Counted from the stretch's first letter, positions 21,438-32,943 are shown. The stretch is DNA of 64,000 nt from Candidatus Thiosymbion ectosymbiont of Catanema sp. Cochon2018 (GCA_011392765.1 WYCW01000005.1:62001-126000); one strand, 5' to 3'. The notes: generated by a model from the sequence alone, not told the origin. Translations and numbers: made by a program.

Positions 21438-22738
21438 CCAGACAGCTTCTCAAGTCCCGCGTCCGCGGGAAAGCGGCACGTGAAGGTGCTTCCCTGCCCC
21501 GGTTTGCTCTCGACGGTCAGCCGTGCATCGTGGCGATTCAGCACGTGCTTGACGATCGCCAGGCCCAACCCGGTTCCCCCCGAGGTCCGGGAGCGTGCCT
21601 TGTCGATGCGGTAGAAGCGTTCGGTCAGGCGCGGAACGTGTTCCTGCGCAATACCTTCACCGTTGTCCCTGACGGAGAACAGCGGCCCGCTCTCGTCCTC
21701 TCGCCAGGTGATCCGGATCCGGCTCGCCGCCGGTGTGTGTCTGACGGCATTGAGCACCAGGTTGGAGAAGGCACTGCGCAACTCGTTCCGGTTTCCCTTC
21801 AACAGCAGGTTCGGGGCGATGTCCGCAATCAGCTCATGTCCACCCTGGTCCAGCAGCCGGGCCTCGTCGAGAATCAGCTGCAGCACTTCCGGCACCTCTA
21901 CCGGCTGCAGCTGCGGTGCGGAGTCCTCCATCTCCAGCCGCGAGAGGGTGAGCAGGTCTTCGACGATGGAGCGCATGCGCTCGGCCTGACTGCTCATCAG
22001 GCGCAGCGGACGGTAGTGCTGCTCGGGCGTGAGCGGGGAATCCACCAGGTTCTCCAGAAATCCGGAGATCACTGTCAGCGGTGTCCGCAGTTCGTGCGAG
22101 GCATCGGCCACGAAGTCACGGCGGATCAGATTGAGGTGAAAGACCTCAGTAATATCACGGCCGACGACCAACCGCTGCCGTTTGCGTTCGCCGAAGGGCG
22201 TGATGCGCACGGAGAGCATGAGGGCGCGGTTGTGTTCCGGTGCCAGCTCGAGGGGCCGTACATACTCATCGGCGGCGATGAACTCCCCGAGTGGAGCCTG
22301 AGAGAGGAGTTCCGTCAGGGGTTTGCCGTCGTCTTGCGGCCAATGCACATTCATCAGCTCGGCGGCCATCGGATTCGCCCACTCGATACATCGGCGCTTG
22401 TCGAGGATAACCAGGGCGTCCGGGACCGAGATCGCCGCCTCGCGAAAGCGCCGGATGAAACGGATCTGACGCCGGCGACGTTTGCGCTCGCGCTGCTGGT
22501 GCCGGGCGGCGGAGCGGTAGATCTCCCCCCAGAGACCCTGGGGAAAAGGTGGCACCATTCGGTGGCGGCGGTGAATGAGCAATGTCAGGCGACCCAGGTA
22601 ATAGAGGTTACGCCCGAGGTAGGGTAAGAGGGTCAGGAGTACCGCCGACGTCGGGGCAAGGCCCAGCCAGGTCAAGAGCAAGGCCAGGGTCAGGGCGACC
22701 AGGAGCAACGCGACCTCGAACAGAAGGGATTCGAGCAT
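21434..22738 (-). CDS. phoR: Phosphate regulon sensor histidine kinase
   Basis: VADASHELRTPLTVISGFLENL and ATPase motifs; adjacent to phoB. Confidence 0.92.
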   Translation of the reverse strand: MLESLLFEVALLLVALTLALLLTWLGLAPTSAVLLTLLPYLGRNLYYLGRLTLLIHRRHRMVPPFPQGLWGEIYRSAARHQQRERKRRRRQIRFIRRFREAAISVPDALVILDKRRCIEWANPMAAELMNVHWPQDDGKPLTELLSQAPLGEFIAADEYVRPLELAPEHNRALMLSVRITPFGERKRQRLVVGRDITEVFHLNLIRRDFVADASHELRTPLTVISGFLENLVDSPLTPEQHYRPLRLMSSQAERMRSIVEDLLTLSRLEMEDSAPQLQPVEVPEVLQLILDEARLLDQGGHELIADIAPNLLLKGNRNELRSAFSNLVLNAVRHTPAASRIRITWREDESGPLFSVRDNGEGIAQEHVPRLTERFYRIDKARSRTSGGTGLGLAIVKHVLNRHDARLTVESKPGQGSTFTCRFPADAGLEKLSG

Positions 22739-22869
22739 AGGTGGTCTTACGTCTGTCCCGCGGGTGCAGGAGACGAGTGGACAACATGGACCGTCTGCCC
22801 CCGCGGGTACGGGAAATACTCATCATTCATCACTCATCACTCATCATTCAATCCATCTCCCCCGCGGGC

Positions 22870-23556
22870 TCACGTCTTGTCGGAAAAGCGGTACCCCACA
22901 CCGCGGACGGTCTGCAACATGTAGTCGTGGTTGGTCGCCTCCAGGGCCCTGCGCAGGCGGCGAACATGGACATCCACCGTCCGCTCCTCCACATAGACCT
23001 GATCGCCCCAAACCTGATCGAGGAGCTGCGGGCGGCTGAATGCCCGGTCCGCGTGGGTCATGAAGAAATGCAGGAGCCGATACTCCGTGGGAGCGATATC
23101 GAGCCGCCTGCCGTCGGCACTGACCCGATGGCTGACGTTATCGATGCGCAGGCCGGAGATCTCGATCCGGTCGGCCGCCCCTTCGGGCTTGGCCCGCCGC
23201 AGCACGGCCTTGACCCGTGCGACCATCTCGCGCGGGGAGAACGGCTTGGTGATGTAATCGTCCGCCCCCGTGTCCAGCCCCTTGACGCGATCCTCCTCTT
23301 CACCCTTCGCGCTCACCATGATGATGGGCGTGGCGCGCGTGGCGGCGCTTTGTTTGAACTGCCGCGCCAGCTCCAGCCCGGAACGCCCCGGCAGCATCCA
23401 GTCGAGCAGCAGCAGGTCGGGGTTTTCGGACCCCAGAAGCTTGCGCGCCTCGTCGGCGTGACCGGCCTCGTACACACGAAAATCCGCTTCTTCGAGGGCA
23501 AATCGAATCACTTCCCGGATAGCGGGCTCATCATCGACAACCAGGACACTCGCCAT
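22870..23556 (-). CDS. phoB: Phosphate regulon response regulator
   Basis: VLVVDDEPAIREVIRFALEEADF; LLLDWMLPGRSG; RRALEATNHDYMLQTVRGVGYRFS. Confidence 0.95.
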   Translation of the reverse strand: MASVLVVDDEPAIREVIRFALEEADFRVYEAGHADEARKLLGSENPDLLLLDWMLPGRSGLELARQFKQSAATRATPIIMVSAKGEEEDRVKGLDTGADDYITKPFSPREMVARVKAVLRRAKPEGAADRIEISGLRIDNVSHRVSADGRRLDIAPTEYRLLHFFMTHADRAFSRPQLLDQVWGDQVYVEERTVDVHVRRLRRALEATNHDYMLQTVRGVGYRFSDKT

Positions 23557-23696
23557 AGCTGAAAATCCCCAGGTGAGGGAAAAATAAGAAACCGAGCATA
23601 GTTTATTTCCGGGAAGTTAACGAAAGATTACCGCAGCCCTTGCTCGCATCCCGCTGCAAGTCCGGCGCGTGGCGCGGGATCGGTCAGGGATGCGAT

Positions 23697-23900
23697 CCAG
23701 GGCGAGCGCATATAAATCCTTCCGAAAACATGATCTTGTAGGGTGGGCAAAGCTCGTAGGATGCGGTGAGCGTGTGTTGTCCTTTTCGGACTGCACCATC
23801 GCCAGGCGCGAACCGCATCTTTGGACGGTGCGCCGTGCCCAACGAAATGCTGATGTTGGGCACGCCGGATCGTCCCTGATCCGGCTTTGCCCAACTACGC
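23697..23900. repeat. ttgggcaaag-type intergenic repeat
   Basis: cgaaaacatgatcttgtagggtgggcaaagctcgtaggatgcggtgagcg... shared with 36345-36490. Confidence 0.6.
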
Positions 23901-23952
23901 GCTCCGCGCCGGCGCTTGGGAGCTGGTAGCAATTTGTTGATCGATAAGAAAT

Positions 23953-25389
23953 TTATACGCGCTCACCCTGGGATGCGATCCAAATCGCCGCCAGGGAGAG
24001 CAGAAAACCGGGTACGATCTCGTAGCAGTCGAACAGGCCGCCTTCGAGCTGCTTCCACACCACCACCGTGACGCCGCCTGTGACGATGCCCGCCACTGCA
24101 CCCCGGCGGGTCATGCGCGGCCAGTAGAGGGAGAGGAGAACCACCGGGCCGAAGGCGGCGCCGAAGCCGGCCCAGGCGTAGCCCACCAGGTCCAGGATCA
24201 TAGTCCGGGGGTCCAGGGCCATGATAAAGGCCAAACCCGCAAGCACCACGACCGATCCGCGTCCCATCGCCACCAGCTCCCGCGGCCCCGCTTCTCGCCG
24301 CAACAGCGTGCGGTACAGATCCTCGGTGAAGGCAGCGGACGAGACCAGGAGCTGCGAGTCCGCCGTACTCATGATCGCCGCCAGGATAGCGGCGAGGCAA
24401 ATGCCGGCGATCACCGGGTGGAACAACAGATTCACCAGCTCGAGGAAGACCCGCTCGCGGTCGTCCGCAGCCAGCGGCGGATCCAGTACCAGGATCCCGG
24501 ATAGTCCGGCGAGCACGGCGCCGGTGAGGGTAACGGCGACCCAGGAGACGGCGATGAGGCGGGCCCGCCCGACGGCGGTGACGGACCCTATGGCCTGAAA
24601 GCGCGCCAAAATGTGGGGCTGACCGAAATAGCCGAGACCCCAGGCGGCGAGTGACAGGATTCCGACCAGGCCCAAGGCCGACCCATCCGCTTCGGTAAAG
24701 ATTCCGAACAGGTTCGGATTGACCGCCTCGATGCGCGCCAGGCCGGGCCCCAGGCCTCCGAGGTTGCCGAAGGCCATCAGCGGTACGGCCACCAGGGCCA
24801 CAGCCATGAGCAGCCCCTGCACGACATCGGTCCAGGAAACGGCGAGAAATCCGCCCACGGCGGTGTAAAGCAGGATGGTCAAGGTCCCGACCCCTACCGC
24901 CCAGAGGTAGGGCAGGCCGAACACGGACTCGAACAGCTTACCGCCCGCCACCAACCCGGAGCCCGTATAGATAAGGAAGAACAACAGGATAAAGAAGGCA
25001 CTGATGCCGCGTAACCAGCCGCTGTCGTCGCCGAAGCGGTTGGCCAGGAACTCCGGCAGAGTAATGGCATTGCCGTATGCCTCGCTACAGGCACGCAGCC
25101 GTTTTGCCACCAGCAGCCAGTTGAGCCAGGTGCCCAGCAACAGGCCCCCTGCCAGCCACAGGGATTGCAGTCCTGCGACATAGGCAAAGCCCGGCAGGCC
25201 GAGCAGCAGCCAACCGCTCATGTCGGAGGCGCCGGCGCTCAGGGCTGCGGTACCGCTGCCCAACCGTCGCCCGCCGAGGATGAAATCCGTCAGGTTCGCA
25301 GTACGCCGGAAGGCATACCAGCCGATTACCAGGACCAACGCAAAGTAGGCGACAAAGGTGAGGGCGATAATGACTGTATTTGGCTTCAT
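23953..25389 (-). CDS. putP: Sodium/proline symporter
   Basis: 478 aa SSS-family: LGGRRLGSGTAALSAGASDMSGWLLLGLPG. Confidence 0.9.
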   Translation of the reverse strand: MKPNTVIIALTFVAYFALVLVIGWYAFRRTANLTDFILGGRRLGSGTAALSAGASDMSGWLLLGLPGFAYVAGLQSLWLAGGLLLGTWLNWLLVAKRLRACSEAYGNAITLPEFLANRFGDDSGWLRGISAFFILLFFLIYTGSGLVAGGKLFESVFGLPYLWAVGVGTLTILLYTAVGGFLAVSWTDVVQGLLMAVALVAVPLMAFGNLGGLGPGLARIEAVNPNLFGIFTEADGSALGLVGILSLAAWGLGYFGQPHILARFQAIGSVTAVGRARLIAVSWVAVTLTGAVLAGLSGILVLDPPLAADDRERVFLELVNLLFHPVIAGICLAAILAAIMSTADSQLLVSSAAFTEDLYRTLLRREAGPRELVAMGRGSVVVLAGLAFIMALDPRTMILDLVGYAWAGFGAAFGPVVLLSLYWPRMTRRGAVAGIVTGGVTVVVWKQLEGGLFDCYEIVPGFLLSLAAIWIASQGERV

Positions 25390-25573
25390 TCCTTTTCTTC
25401 CTTTTTAACTAAAATATCACGTTCCGCAGCGCGCAAATCCGTTGCCGCCATTTCACTAAGTATCGGTTCAAAAGACAGATTGCACGTCTTAGCGATGATT
25501 GATATGCGTTACAGCCAGCGGTGAGGGATATTTGTTCACGTTATTTTTGAACCGATATTAACCAATTCCGCGA

Positions 25574-25913
25574 GGCTCTTTATGGATTCCGGACTGTTTT
25601 GGAGTGCGCCGGCAAAGCGGCGCGGTCAAATCGAACCTCCGCAACGGGGGCTTCCGGCAGCGTTTGCCGGAAACCTGGGCATCGGGTTCCACACCCGTCG
25701 CGGCGACGGCGCTTTCCCCTGGCCGCAATGCCCTGGGTTGCAACGAATACTTCGCCAAATCCAAAGCGGCGGCGGGCCGGTAGCCCATAGCAGCACCTTG
25801 GTTACACGGATCCCGCGGACTTCCGTCGATGCGGGAGTCAAGGCTGCCGCCGCACTCCAAAATGTCCGGTGTATCCTGCCTGATCGTGAGCAGTCCGGAA
25901 TCCATAAAGGGCC
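25574..25913. repeat. MITE family A, opposite orientation; no matching target duplication
   Basis: ggctctttatggattccggactg...cagtccggaatccataaagggcc. Confidence 0.85.
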
Positions 25914-25917
25914 TTGG

Positions 25918-26637
25918 TTATAGACACGTTTTTTGAAAGAGTCTGAAAAATCCGATTCTGAGTCCGGTAGACAGATACGTTGGGACTGATTTCATAATCG
26001 ACATCTTCGAGCGTCCATACTTTCGATCCGACCAAACCACGGGGATTGTCGTATACTTGTACTTCTCGAGAATACCTTTCAAGGCCATCTCCATTCCAAT
26101 ATCGTATCCGTCGGCGGTTGGGTCGATCTCTTCCAACACCATCCTTCTATAAGCCTTGAATGAGTTAGTGATGTCACTACAGTTGGTGCGGAAAACTATT
26201 TGAAGAAACGCGTTACCCACCCGCGATACAAAGCTTTTCACCGCTGTGGAGTCAGTCGTCACTTTTGCTCCGGCCATGAACCGCGATCCAAAGACCATTT
26301 CATACCCGTCCTCTATCAGCCGGATATATGAGATCACGTCGTCGAGTGAATCACTGAAGTCGCCATTGAACGGAATAAGAATGTCCCCGGCGGCAACACT
26401 GAACCCTTTTCGTAATGCCTTCCCATACCCCGGAGGTTCCCCTCCTCTCACTGCGACCACGTTTTGGTGCGAATCCTCGAAGGATTGAAGAATCTCCCAG
26501 GTTCCGTCAGAACTGTCGTCGACTGCAACAAGTTCAAAGTCGATTTCACGTGCGGACAAATAGGCATATGCAGCACTCATAGTCGTTTCCGCATATTCCA
26601 TCTCGTTCTTGAACGGAATGATAAGCGATGTTTTCAT
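25918..26637 (-). CDS. Family 2 glycosyltransferase
   Basis: MKTSLIIPFKNEMEYAETT...VAVDDSSDGTWEIL...FGSRF (start inside ORF 25918-26673). Confidence 0.85.
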   Translation of the reverse strand: MKTSLIIPFKNEMEYAETTMSAAYAYLSAREIDFELVAVDDSSDGTWEILQSFEDSHQNVVAVRGGEPPGYGKALRKGFSVAAGDILIPFNGDFSDSLDDVISYIRLIEDGYEMVFGSRFMAGAKVTTDSTAVKSFVSRVGNAFLQIVFRTNCSDITNSFKAYRRMVLEEIDPTADGYDIGMEMALKGILEKYKYTTIPVVWSDRKYGRSKMSIMKSVPTYLSTGLRIGFFRLFQKTCL

Positions 26638-26669
26638 AATCGCTCTGCGGCAATGGCCTGATGAAAAGC

Positions 26670-28434
26670 TCAATGGAAGAGACTTCTATAAATTACGTGA
26701 AACCACTGTCCTAATTTCAGTTTTACCGGAGCGATCCTTTTGCTCAAAGCGTATCCTTTCCATAAAAAATATATACTTTTAAATACATTTTTTAACGGTA
26801 AGCGTATTAATTTTCCCAACAACCGGGGATTAATCCGATATTCTACGCAAAAAGAAAAGATATATTGGAGGTTTTCCAGTTCACGCCTGTGCTTTATATT
26901 CAAACCGCTCGCACTATAAAAGCCCTTTATATCGGAATAGTTTCCTGAAAATTCACCCGTTTCTTTTGCGCGTTGAGCTAAAGCGGTGCCCGGGAAAGGC
27001 TGATAAATCGATGGGTTTGCATACCCCGGCCTCAAGGTTCTATTCAGTTCCAGGGTTTTGAAATCGTCGTCAATCGATGTTTCGGGGAGGCCCAGAATGT
27101 TTTCCGTCGCTACAAATATTCCGGCATTTTGCAGCAACCTGACACTGTTGATTGTAACGCTGTCCGTATTATTGCGTTTGAGAAGTTCTTTTCTGATTAC
27201 TTCATCCCCGGATTCCACTCCCATCCATACCGAAACACATCCGGCTTCTTTCAGAAGTGAAACCGCTTTTTCCGTAATCAATTCCGCCCTTACATTACAA
27301 GTGAATGGTAACCCTATCCTCGTTCTGTATTTCAGCGAAAACTCCTGCAGCCACTTGCTCTGCATCACAAAGATGTCATCCTCGAATTGAATAAACTGAA
27401 AAGGATGTCCGTTTTGTTCCTCTTCTATTTCCGCTATAACGTTATCGACACTGCGTCTTCTGACGCGTTTGCCGAACCCCTTGTAAATTTCATTATACGC
27501 ATGATTGAAGCAATAGGTACAATCGTACGGACATCCCCTCGAGGTAATAAAGTTTCTGATAGGGAGATCTCTTACCATGGGATAATCATCTAACAGAGCT
27601 CTGTCAGGGAATAAAATAGTGTCTATATCTTCAATCAATTTTCTGACCGGATTCTGGTAAACATTTCCTTCTCTTCTAACCCGGAAGTTAGGGGTTAAAT
27701 GGTAATCACCTCTGTCTTCGAAACGTTTCATAAAGTCAACGATTGCTTCTTCACCCTCGCCTATGCAAACCGCATCAATTACTTTATCATTATATATCAA
27801 TTGAGGGTAGAATGTGGTATGAGGGCCGCCAAAAATCGAAAACAGGTCGGGATAGATTTTTTTTATTGTCCCAATACGTTAGTAAAAACTATGCACTTTA
27901 GTGCAAGACTTTTAGTATACTCTCATTCATGAGGTCTTACAGGAAATCATCGCATACGGTACATGACTTAAGGGTGCACCTTTGTACATTTCTTATCCTC
28001 CCGAGTTATCGGTTAGCGAGATTGTGAGATCCCTCAAAGGAAGAATTCCCCCATTTGAGGAAGCAGTATTGGGGTCGTCACTTGAGGGTGACTTTGAGTC
28101 ATTTTGGGCTGACTTTCAGTCTGAGGCGTTCAGTCGGCTTTAGCCGAAATAGCGACTTTCAGTCGCACCCCATACTATGGACTTTCAGTCCATAGTGGTT
28201 GATTTTTCGGTTTAATTCGATATACATGTCCTGATAGGTTGTGCGTACGGAAAAGAGAATTACATCCGGACAAAAATCATCGATCTTTCTCGTTATGCCT
28301 GAAAAGCGTTTCGTGTCAACCAAGTCAACTGTATGGCCGGAATACTTTAAAGCGGCAGAAAGATAGAGTACCCCTAAGGGTACTCTTCCTATGGCGCCCT
28401 TGCCTAACAGATCATTAATAAACAGAACCTTCAT
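26670..28434 (-). pseudogene. B12-binding-domain radical SAM protein, interrupted by an IS200-derived element
   Basis: N-terminal MKVLFINDLLGKGAIGRVPLGVLYLSAALKYSGH...ELNRKI joins YPDLFSIFGGPHTTFYPQLIYNDKV... across the insertion; RGCPYDCTYCFNH CxxxCxxC motif. Confidence 0.85.
27861..28206 (+). mobile_element. IS200/IS605 tnpA-deletion derivative (346 bp), copy 1
   Basis: Encodes MRSYRKSSHTVHDLRVHL then, in another frame, YISYPPELSVSEIVRSLKGR; right-end hairpins gactttcagtc/gcgactttcagtcgc/actatggactttcagtccatagt. Confidence 0.8.
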
Positions 28435-28534
28435 TTGCGGTACCCTCCTATTATGGGGCAATGTTTTTTATAACGTGGGCTGTAATCCAATGCCATTAAG
28501 TTAGTCGCTGGTTGCTTACCGGTGCGGAAGAGAG

Positions 28535-28600
28535 AAAACTACGAATCACGCGAATCGGCGCGAATCCGAGTTCGCGGGGATTCGCGTGATTCGTAGTTTT
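28535..28600. repeat. Palindromic aaaactacgaatcacgcgaatcg repeat
   Basis: Arms aaaactacgaatcacgcgaat / attcgcgtgattcgtagtttt; also 11087-11152 and 31075-31142. Confidence 0.7.
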
Positions 28601-28726
28601 TCCTCTGGTTTGCCGACAGTCAGCATACAGCTTTAGACCGGAAAAGTTCGGATGGGGATCATGAGGTCGCAAATCAATTATCTCAGGTACTTCATATTTA
28701 TCTATGTCTTTGAATAAAAAAATAAC

Positions 28727-30124
28727 TTACATAGTGATTGATTGCCTGTCTTTTCCGATAACCTGGACGGTTGGATGTGGAATAATGAGCTTACCTCCGG
28801 CGTCGAGATAGTCTGCATATTTTTCAATAAAGAAATCGAGAAAATTCCAGGACAGAAGCAAGTAATAATCCGGCTGCTCATCAATTGCATTCTCGTGCAT
28901 AATTGGAATATGAGTTCCGGGGCTGTAGCGACCAATTTTATACGGATTGATTTCAGTGAGACATTCGACGAGAGCAGGCCCGATACCATGGTATTTGAGT
29001 AGGGCGCTTCCTTTCAGAGGGGCGCCAATTCCAAACACACGCTTTCCTGCACTTCTGATTTGCCTCAGAAATGACATAAGCTCCTGTTTGTTGTGTTCCA
29101 CACGTTTAGAAAAGTCGAGATACGTTTGTAGTCGATCAAGCCCGGCGCGTTTCTCCTCGGCAATCGTATCATCGATTTTTCTTGTCGTAGGAAAACGTGA
29201 CTCTTCTCTGCCGACATACAATACAAAAGACCCTCCATGAACAGGATAGAAGTCCACATCCAACAATCGTAGACCATATTCGGAAAAAAGATTTCGTAGC
29301 GGGCCAATCGCATGAATCATCGTGTGTTCGTGATAGAAATGATCGAATTGAAGCTTGTCGATCAGGTCTTTCAGATACACACATTGGGTACAAAAGATCG
29401 TATTCTCCCTCATAATAATCTCCAAGCCCTGGACAAAGGCTTCGGCTATTTCACACGCATATTGGTATCGAGACATGGCTTCCGATCCTACGCAATGAAA
29501 AATACCCTGACTATCGTGATTTATGATTTTATTTACCATGGGGAATAGGTCGCAAATCCACGTGGGGCAGTTGACAAGGTTTGCGAAGGCGATGAACTCT
29601 CGATGAGAGGTCAGTGTCTCACGGACTAAACTCACAAAGTCCCCGGCGAAACCATAGAGTTGGGCAGTCCGCACGATTGCGTAGTCGGAAAGTCGTTCTC
29701 GGATAAGTAGCTCGGAAGCAGCTTTGTCTTTACCATATTGGGTCGTCGGGCAAGGAGGATCGTCCTCTTGCCAGAGGTGATCATATTTCCCGAAGACATA
29801 ATCCGAGGAAAAGAATATCATGCGAGTTCCGAATTCCGAGCATGCTCCGGTTAGAATCTCTGTAATGCCATAGTTCGTTGCACGAGCTGTTTCTTTGTTT
29901 TGCTCACAGAAGTGTAGGTTCTTGATAGCCGCCAGATGCAGTATCAGGTCAAGAGCGTACTCTTTTACCAGACGAAATACAGTGGCTTCGTCTCGCAGGT
30001 CAACAGAAATCACCCCATCACGCGGCACAAGATCCACAGGTATGATCCGATGATCAGTCTGGCAGAGATATTCACTGAGTTTCTTTCCTATCACTCCCGC
30101 AGCGCCGGTTATAAGTATTCGCAC
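28727..30124 (-). CDS. Chimeric ORF: N-terminal NAD-dependent sugar reductase/epimerase + C-terminal part of a C-methyltransferase
   Basis: MRILITGAAGVIGKKLSEYL...YGKDKAASE (SDR) then CVYLKDLIDKLQFDHFYHEHTMI...VHGGSFVLYVG. Confidence 0.75.
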   Translation of the reverse strand: MRILITGAAGVIGKKLSEYLCQTDHRIIPVDLVPRDGVISVDLRDEATVFRLVKEYALDLILHLAAIKNLHFCEQNKETARATNYGITEILTGACSEFGTRMIFFSSDYVFGKYDHLWQEDDPPCPTTQYGKDKAASELLIRERLSDYAIVRTAQLYGFAGDFVSLVRETLTSHREFIAFANLVNCPTWICDLFPMVNKIINHDSQGIFHCVGSEAMSRYQYACEIAEAFVQGLEIIMRENTIFCTQCVYLKDLIDKLQFDHFYHEHTMIHAIGPLRNLFSEYGLRLLDVDFYPVHGGSFVLYVGREESRFPTTRKIDDTIAEEKRAGLDRLQTYLDFSKRVEHNKQELMSFLRQIRSAGKRVFGIGAPLKGSALLKYHGIGPALVECLTEINPYKIGRYSPGTHIPIMHENAIDEQPDYYLLLSWNFLDFFIEKYADYLDAGGKLIIPHPTVQVIGKDRQSITM

Positions 30125-30166
30125 GAATTGTCTCTCTATTACCTGAGTTCAGGGCACTTTGAAAAA

Positions 30167-30189
30167 GGCTCTTTATGGATTCCGGACTG
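30167..30189. repeat. Solo terminus of MITE family A
   Basis: ggctctttatggattccggactg, then unrelated sequence. Confidence 0.75.
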
Positions 30190-30440
30190 TTACTGTCCTC
30201 CACCTCTGGCACGACCGTAGAACATACAAGGGTGGACTGTGCCCACCGACCGGGTCTCCAGTCACCAGTCGCCGGCTGCCCGCTCATCGATGCGGTTCGC
30301 GATCGGGATTGGTGTAATCCTGCTACGGTATACCACGCTCACCGCATCCTACACGCCCGGCAAGACCGCAGTATCATAAAGAGTCAAAATTTTTCGTCTA
30401 AAGTCGCGGGAACGGGCTTCCATGCGGGAGGGGAAAAAGA

Positions 30441-30977
30441 GTGACGGAAGACAGAGACGTGTGGCGCCGGCCGATCTATCGGGGCAAGATCGTCGACCTG
30501 GGCCTGGAAACCGTGGAATTGCCCAACGGGGAGTCGGCGGAGCTGGAGATCGTCGGACACCCCGGCGGAGCGGCCGCCGTGGCCATAGAAAACCAGGGCC
30601 GAGTCTGCCTGTTGCGCCAGTATCGGCACGCGGCCGGCGGTTGGCTGTGGGAACTGCCGGCGGGGAAACTGGAGCCGGGCGAGACGCCCTTCGGCACCGC
30701 CCGGCGCGAGCTCGCCGAGGAGGCCGGGGTGGAGGCGGACCGATGGACCGATCTGGGTATTTTGCACAGCTCGCCCGGGATCTTGACGGAGGTTATCCAC
30801 CTCTACCTGGCCGAGGACCCGCGGCGGGCCACGCACGACCACGAGACCCACGAGGTCATCGAGATCCACTGGCTGCCCTTTAAGCAAGCACTGGATTGGT
30901 GCCGCGACGGTACCATCACCGACGCCAAGACCCTGATCGGGCTGTTCCGCGCCCAGGCTGTTCTTAACTACCGATAA
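30441..30977 (+). CDS. NUDIX hydrolase, ADP-ribose pyrophosphatase type
   Basis: Nudix box GKLEPGETPFGTARRELAEEAGV. Confidence 0.9.
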   Translation: MTEDRDVWRRPIYRGKIVDLGLETVELPNGESAELEIVGHPGGAAAVAIENQGRVCLLRQYRHAAGGWLWELPAGKLEPGETPFGTARRELAEEAGVEADRWTDLGILHSSPGILTEVIHLYLAEDPRRATHDHETHEVIEIHWLPFKQALDWCRDGTITDAKTLIGLFRAQAVLNYR

Positions 30978-31074
30978 CATCGGGTCGGCAGGATCTTCAC
31001 GGAAAAGTCAGCCGCCAATGAACGCCAATCGTAACTGTTCAGGCTCCCTCTTGCGCGGTGAAAGCACAATCGGA

Positions 31075-31142
31075 AAAAACTACGAATCCCGCGAATCGGC
31101 GCGAATCGGTTTTCGCGTGAATTCGCGTGATTCGTAGTTTTT
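31075..31142. repeat. Palindromic aaaactacgaatcccgcgaatcg repeat
   Basis: Same family as 11087-11152 and 28535-28600. Confidence 0.65.
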
Positions 31143-31181
31143 CCATCTCAAGGTTGGGTAGCTGAATAGTTACCGCCAATC

Positions 31182-32086
31182 GGTAGTGTTCTAACTTTGT
31201 TGCTTAAGGATTTCAAACGGCGGCGCCGAACTCATAACGATTCACGAATAATCCGATGACAATATCGTGCATTTGATTCAGTTTTGAAAAACAAATCGTC
31301 TTACGCGCAAGCCGCTTGATTCGCGTCCGTAGCGTCAAATGTTTGCGTTCTATTTTCTGCGTGTTTTGTTTTCCAACGACATGTTTTTCGGGATCTAAAT
31401 GGCGCTTATAGGCACCCCAGTCGTCGGTATAAAAACGGGTAATCCCAAATGGCTCTAATAACCCTTTTAATTCAAGAAAAACCTCATCTCGACGTTTCCC
31501 GAATACATAAGCCAACACCTTACCCGTGGCCCGATCAATAGCATGCCACAACCATCTTTGATTGGCTTTACTCCCTACATAACTCCACATCTCATCCATT
31601 TCAACGGTGGCGCCTTGCTTGCTAACATCATGATAATCCTCTACTTTTAGAATATCTACCACAATCTGCTCAGGCGTGTGGGTCGCTAAAAAATCGTGAT
31701 TCACGGCATGCAACTCGGGTTCTTTTTTTTTAATTCATTGATAACGGTCACAGGACTGATACCCAGTACCCGCGCGGTATCACGAATGCCGCTGCCATTC
31801 AGTGCCATCTCAATGATTTGTTGTTTCGTTTCCGGTAACCGCCCTTTCTCGGAATAATCCTGGATAAACGTTTTGCCCTCACAGGCCTGTTCTTTGCAAA
31901 TAAAACGCTGCTTGCCATTGCTGGTGTTGCCATGTTTAGTAACATCAATACCATTGCAGACAGGGCATTTTACGGGTAGTAATACCATAAGAGTTTCCTC
32001 GGTAAAATTTTGTTCGGTTAATAGCTTAAAGCTCAGGTAATTATATCAAGTGATTTATAATTAAGCAACAAAGTAATAACACTACC
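31182..32086 (-). mobile_element. IS1-family insertion sequence, copy 2 (905 bp), with 8-bp target duplication CGCCAATC
   Basis: ORFs identical to copy 1; CGCCAATC directly before ggtagtgtt and after aacactacc. Confidence 0.95.
31213..31988 (-). CDS. IS1 transposase InsAB' (frameshift)
   Basis: Same proteins as 201-976. Confidence 0.8.
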
Positions 32087-32133
32087 CGCCAATCAACGCA
32101 AATGGATCAAGAACCCACGATGATGGCGAACCA

Positions 32134-32915
<782 letters not shown>

Positions 32916-32943
32916 GCGGAATGATGCCGTGGCGTAGGTGTCT

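Noticed and set aside
25582-25923. ORFs MDSGLFWSAPAKRRG... in family A MITE copies
   Set aside because: Arise from the MITE terminus sequence; reading frame and length are not conserved among copies.
28090-28200. Periodic gactttcagtc motifs considered as a CRISPR-like or regulatory array
   Set aside because: Recurs as part of the 346-bp IS200-derived element at 42.9-43.1 kb; better explained as its right-end hairpins.
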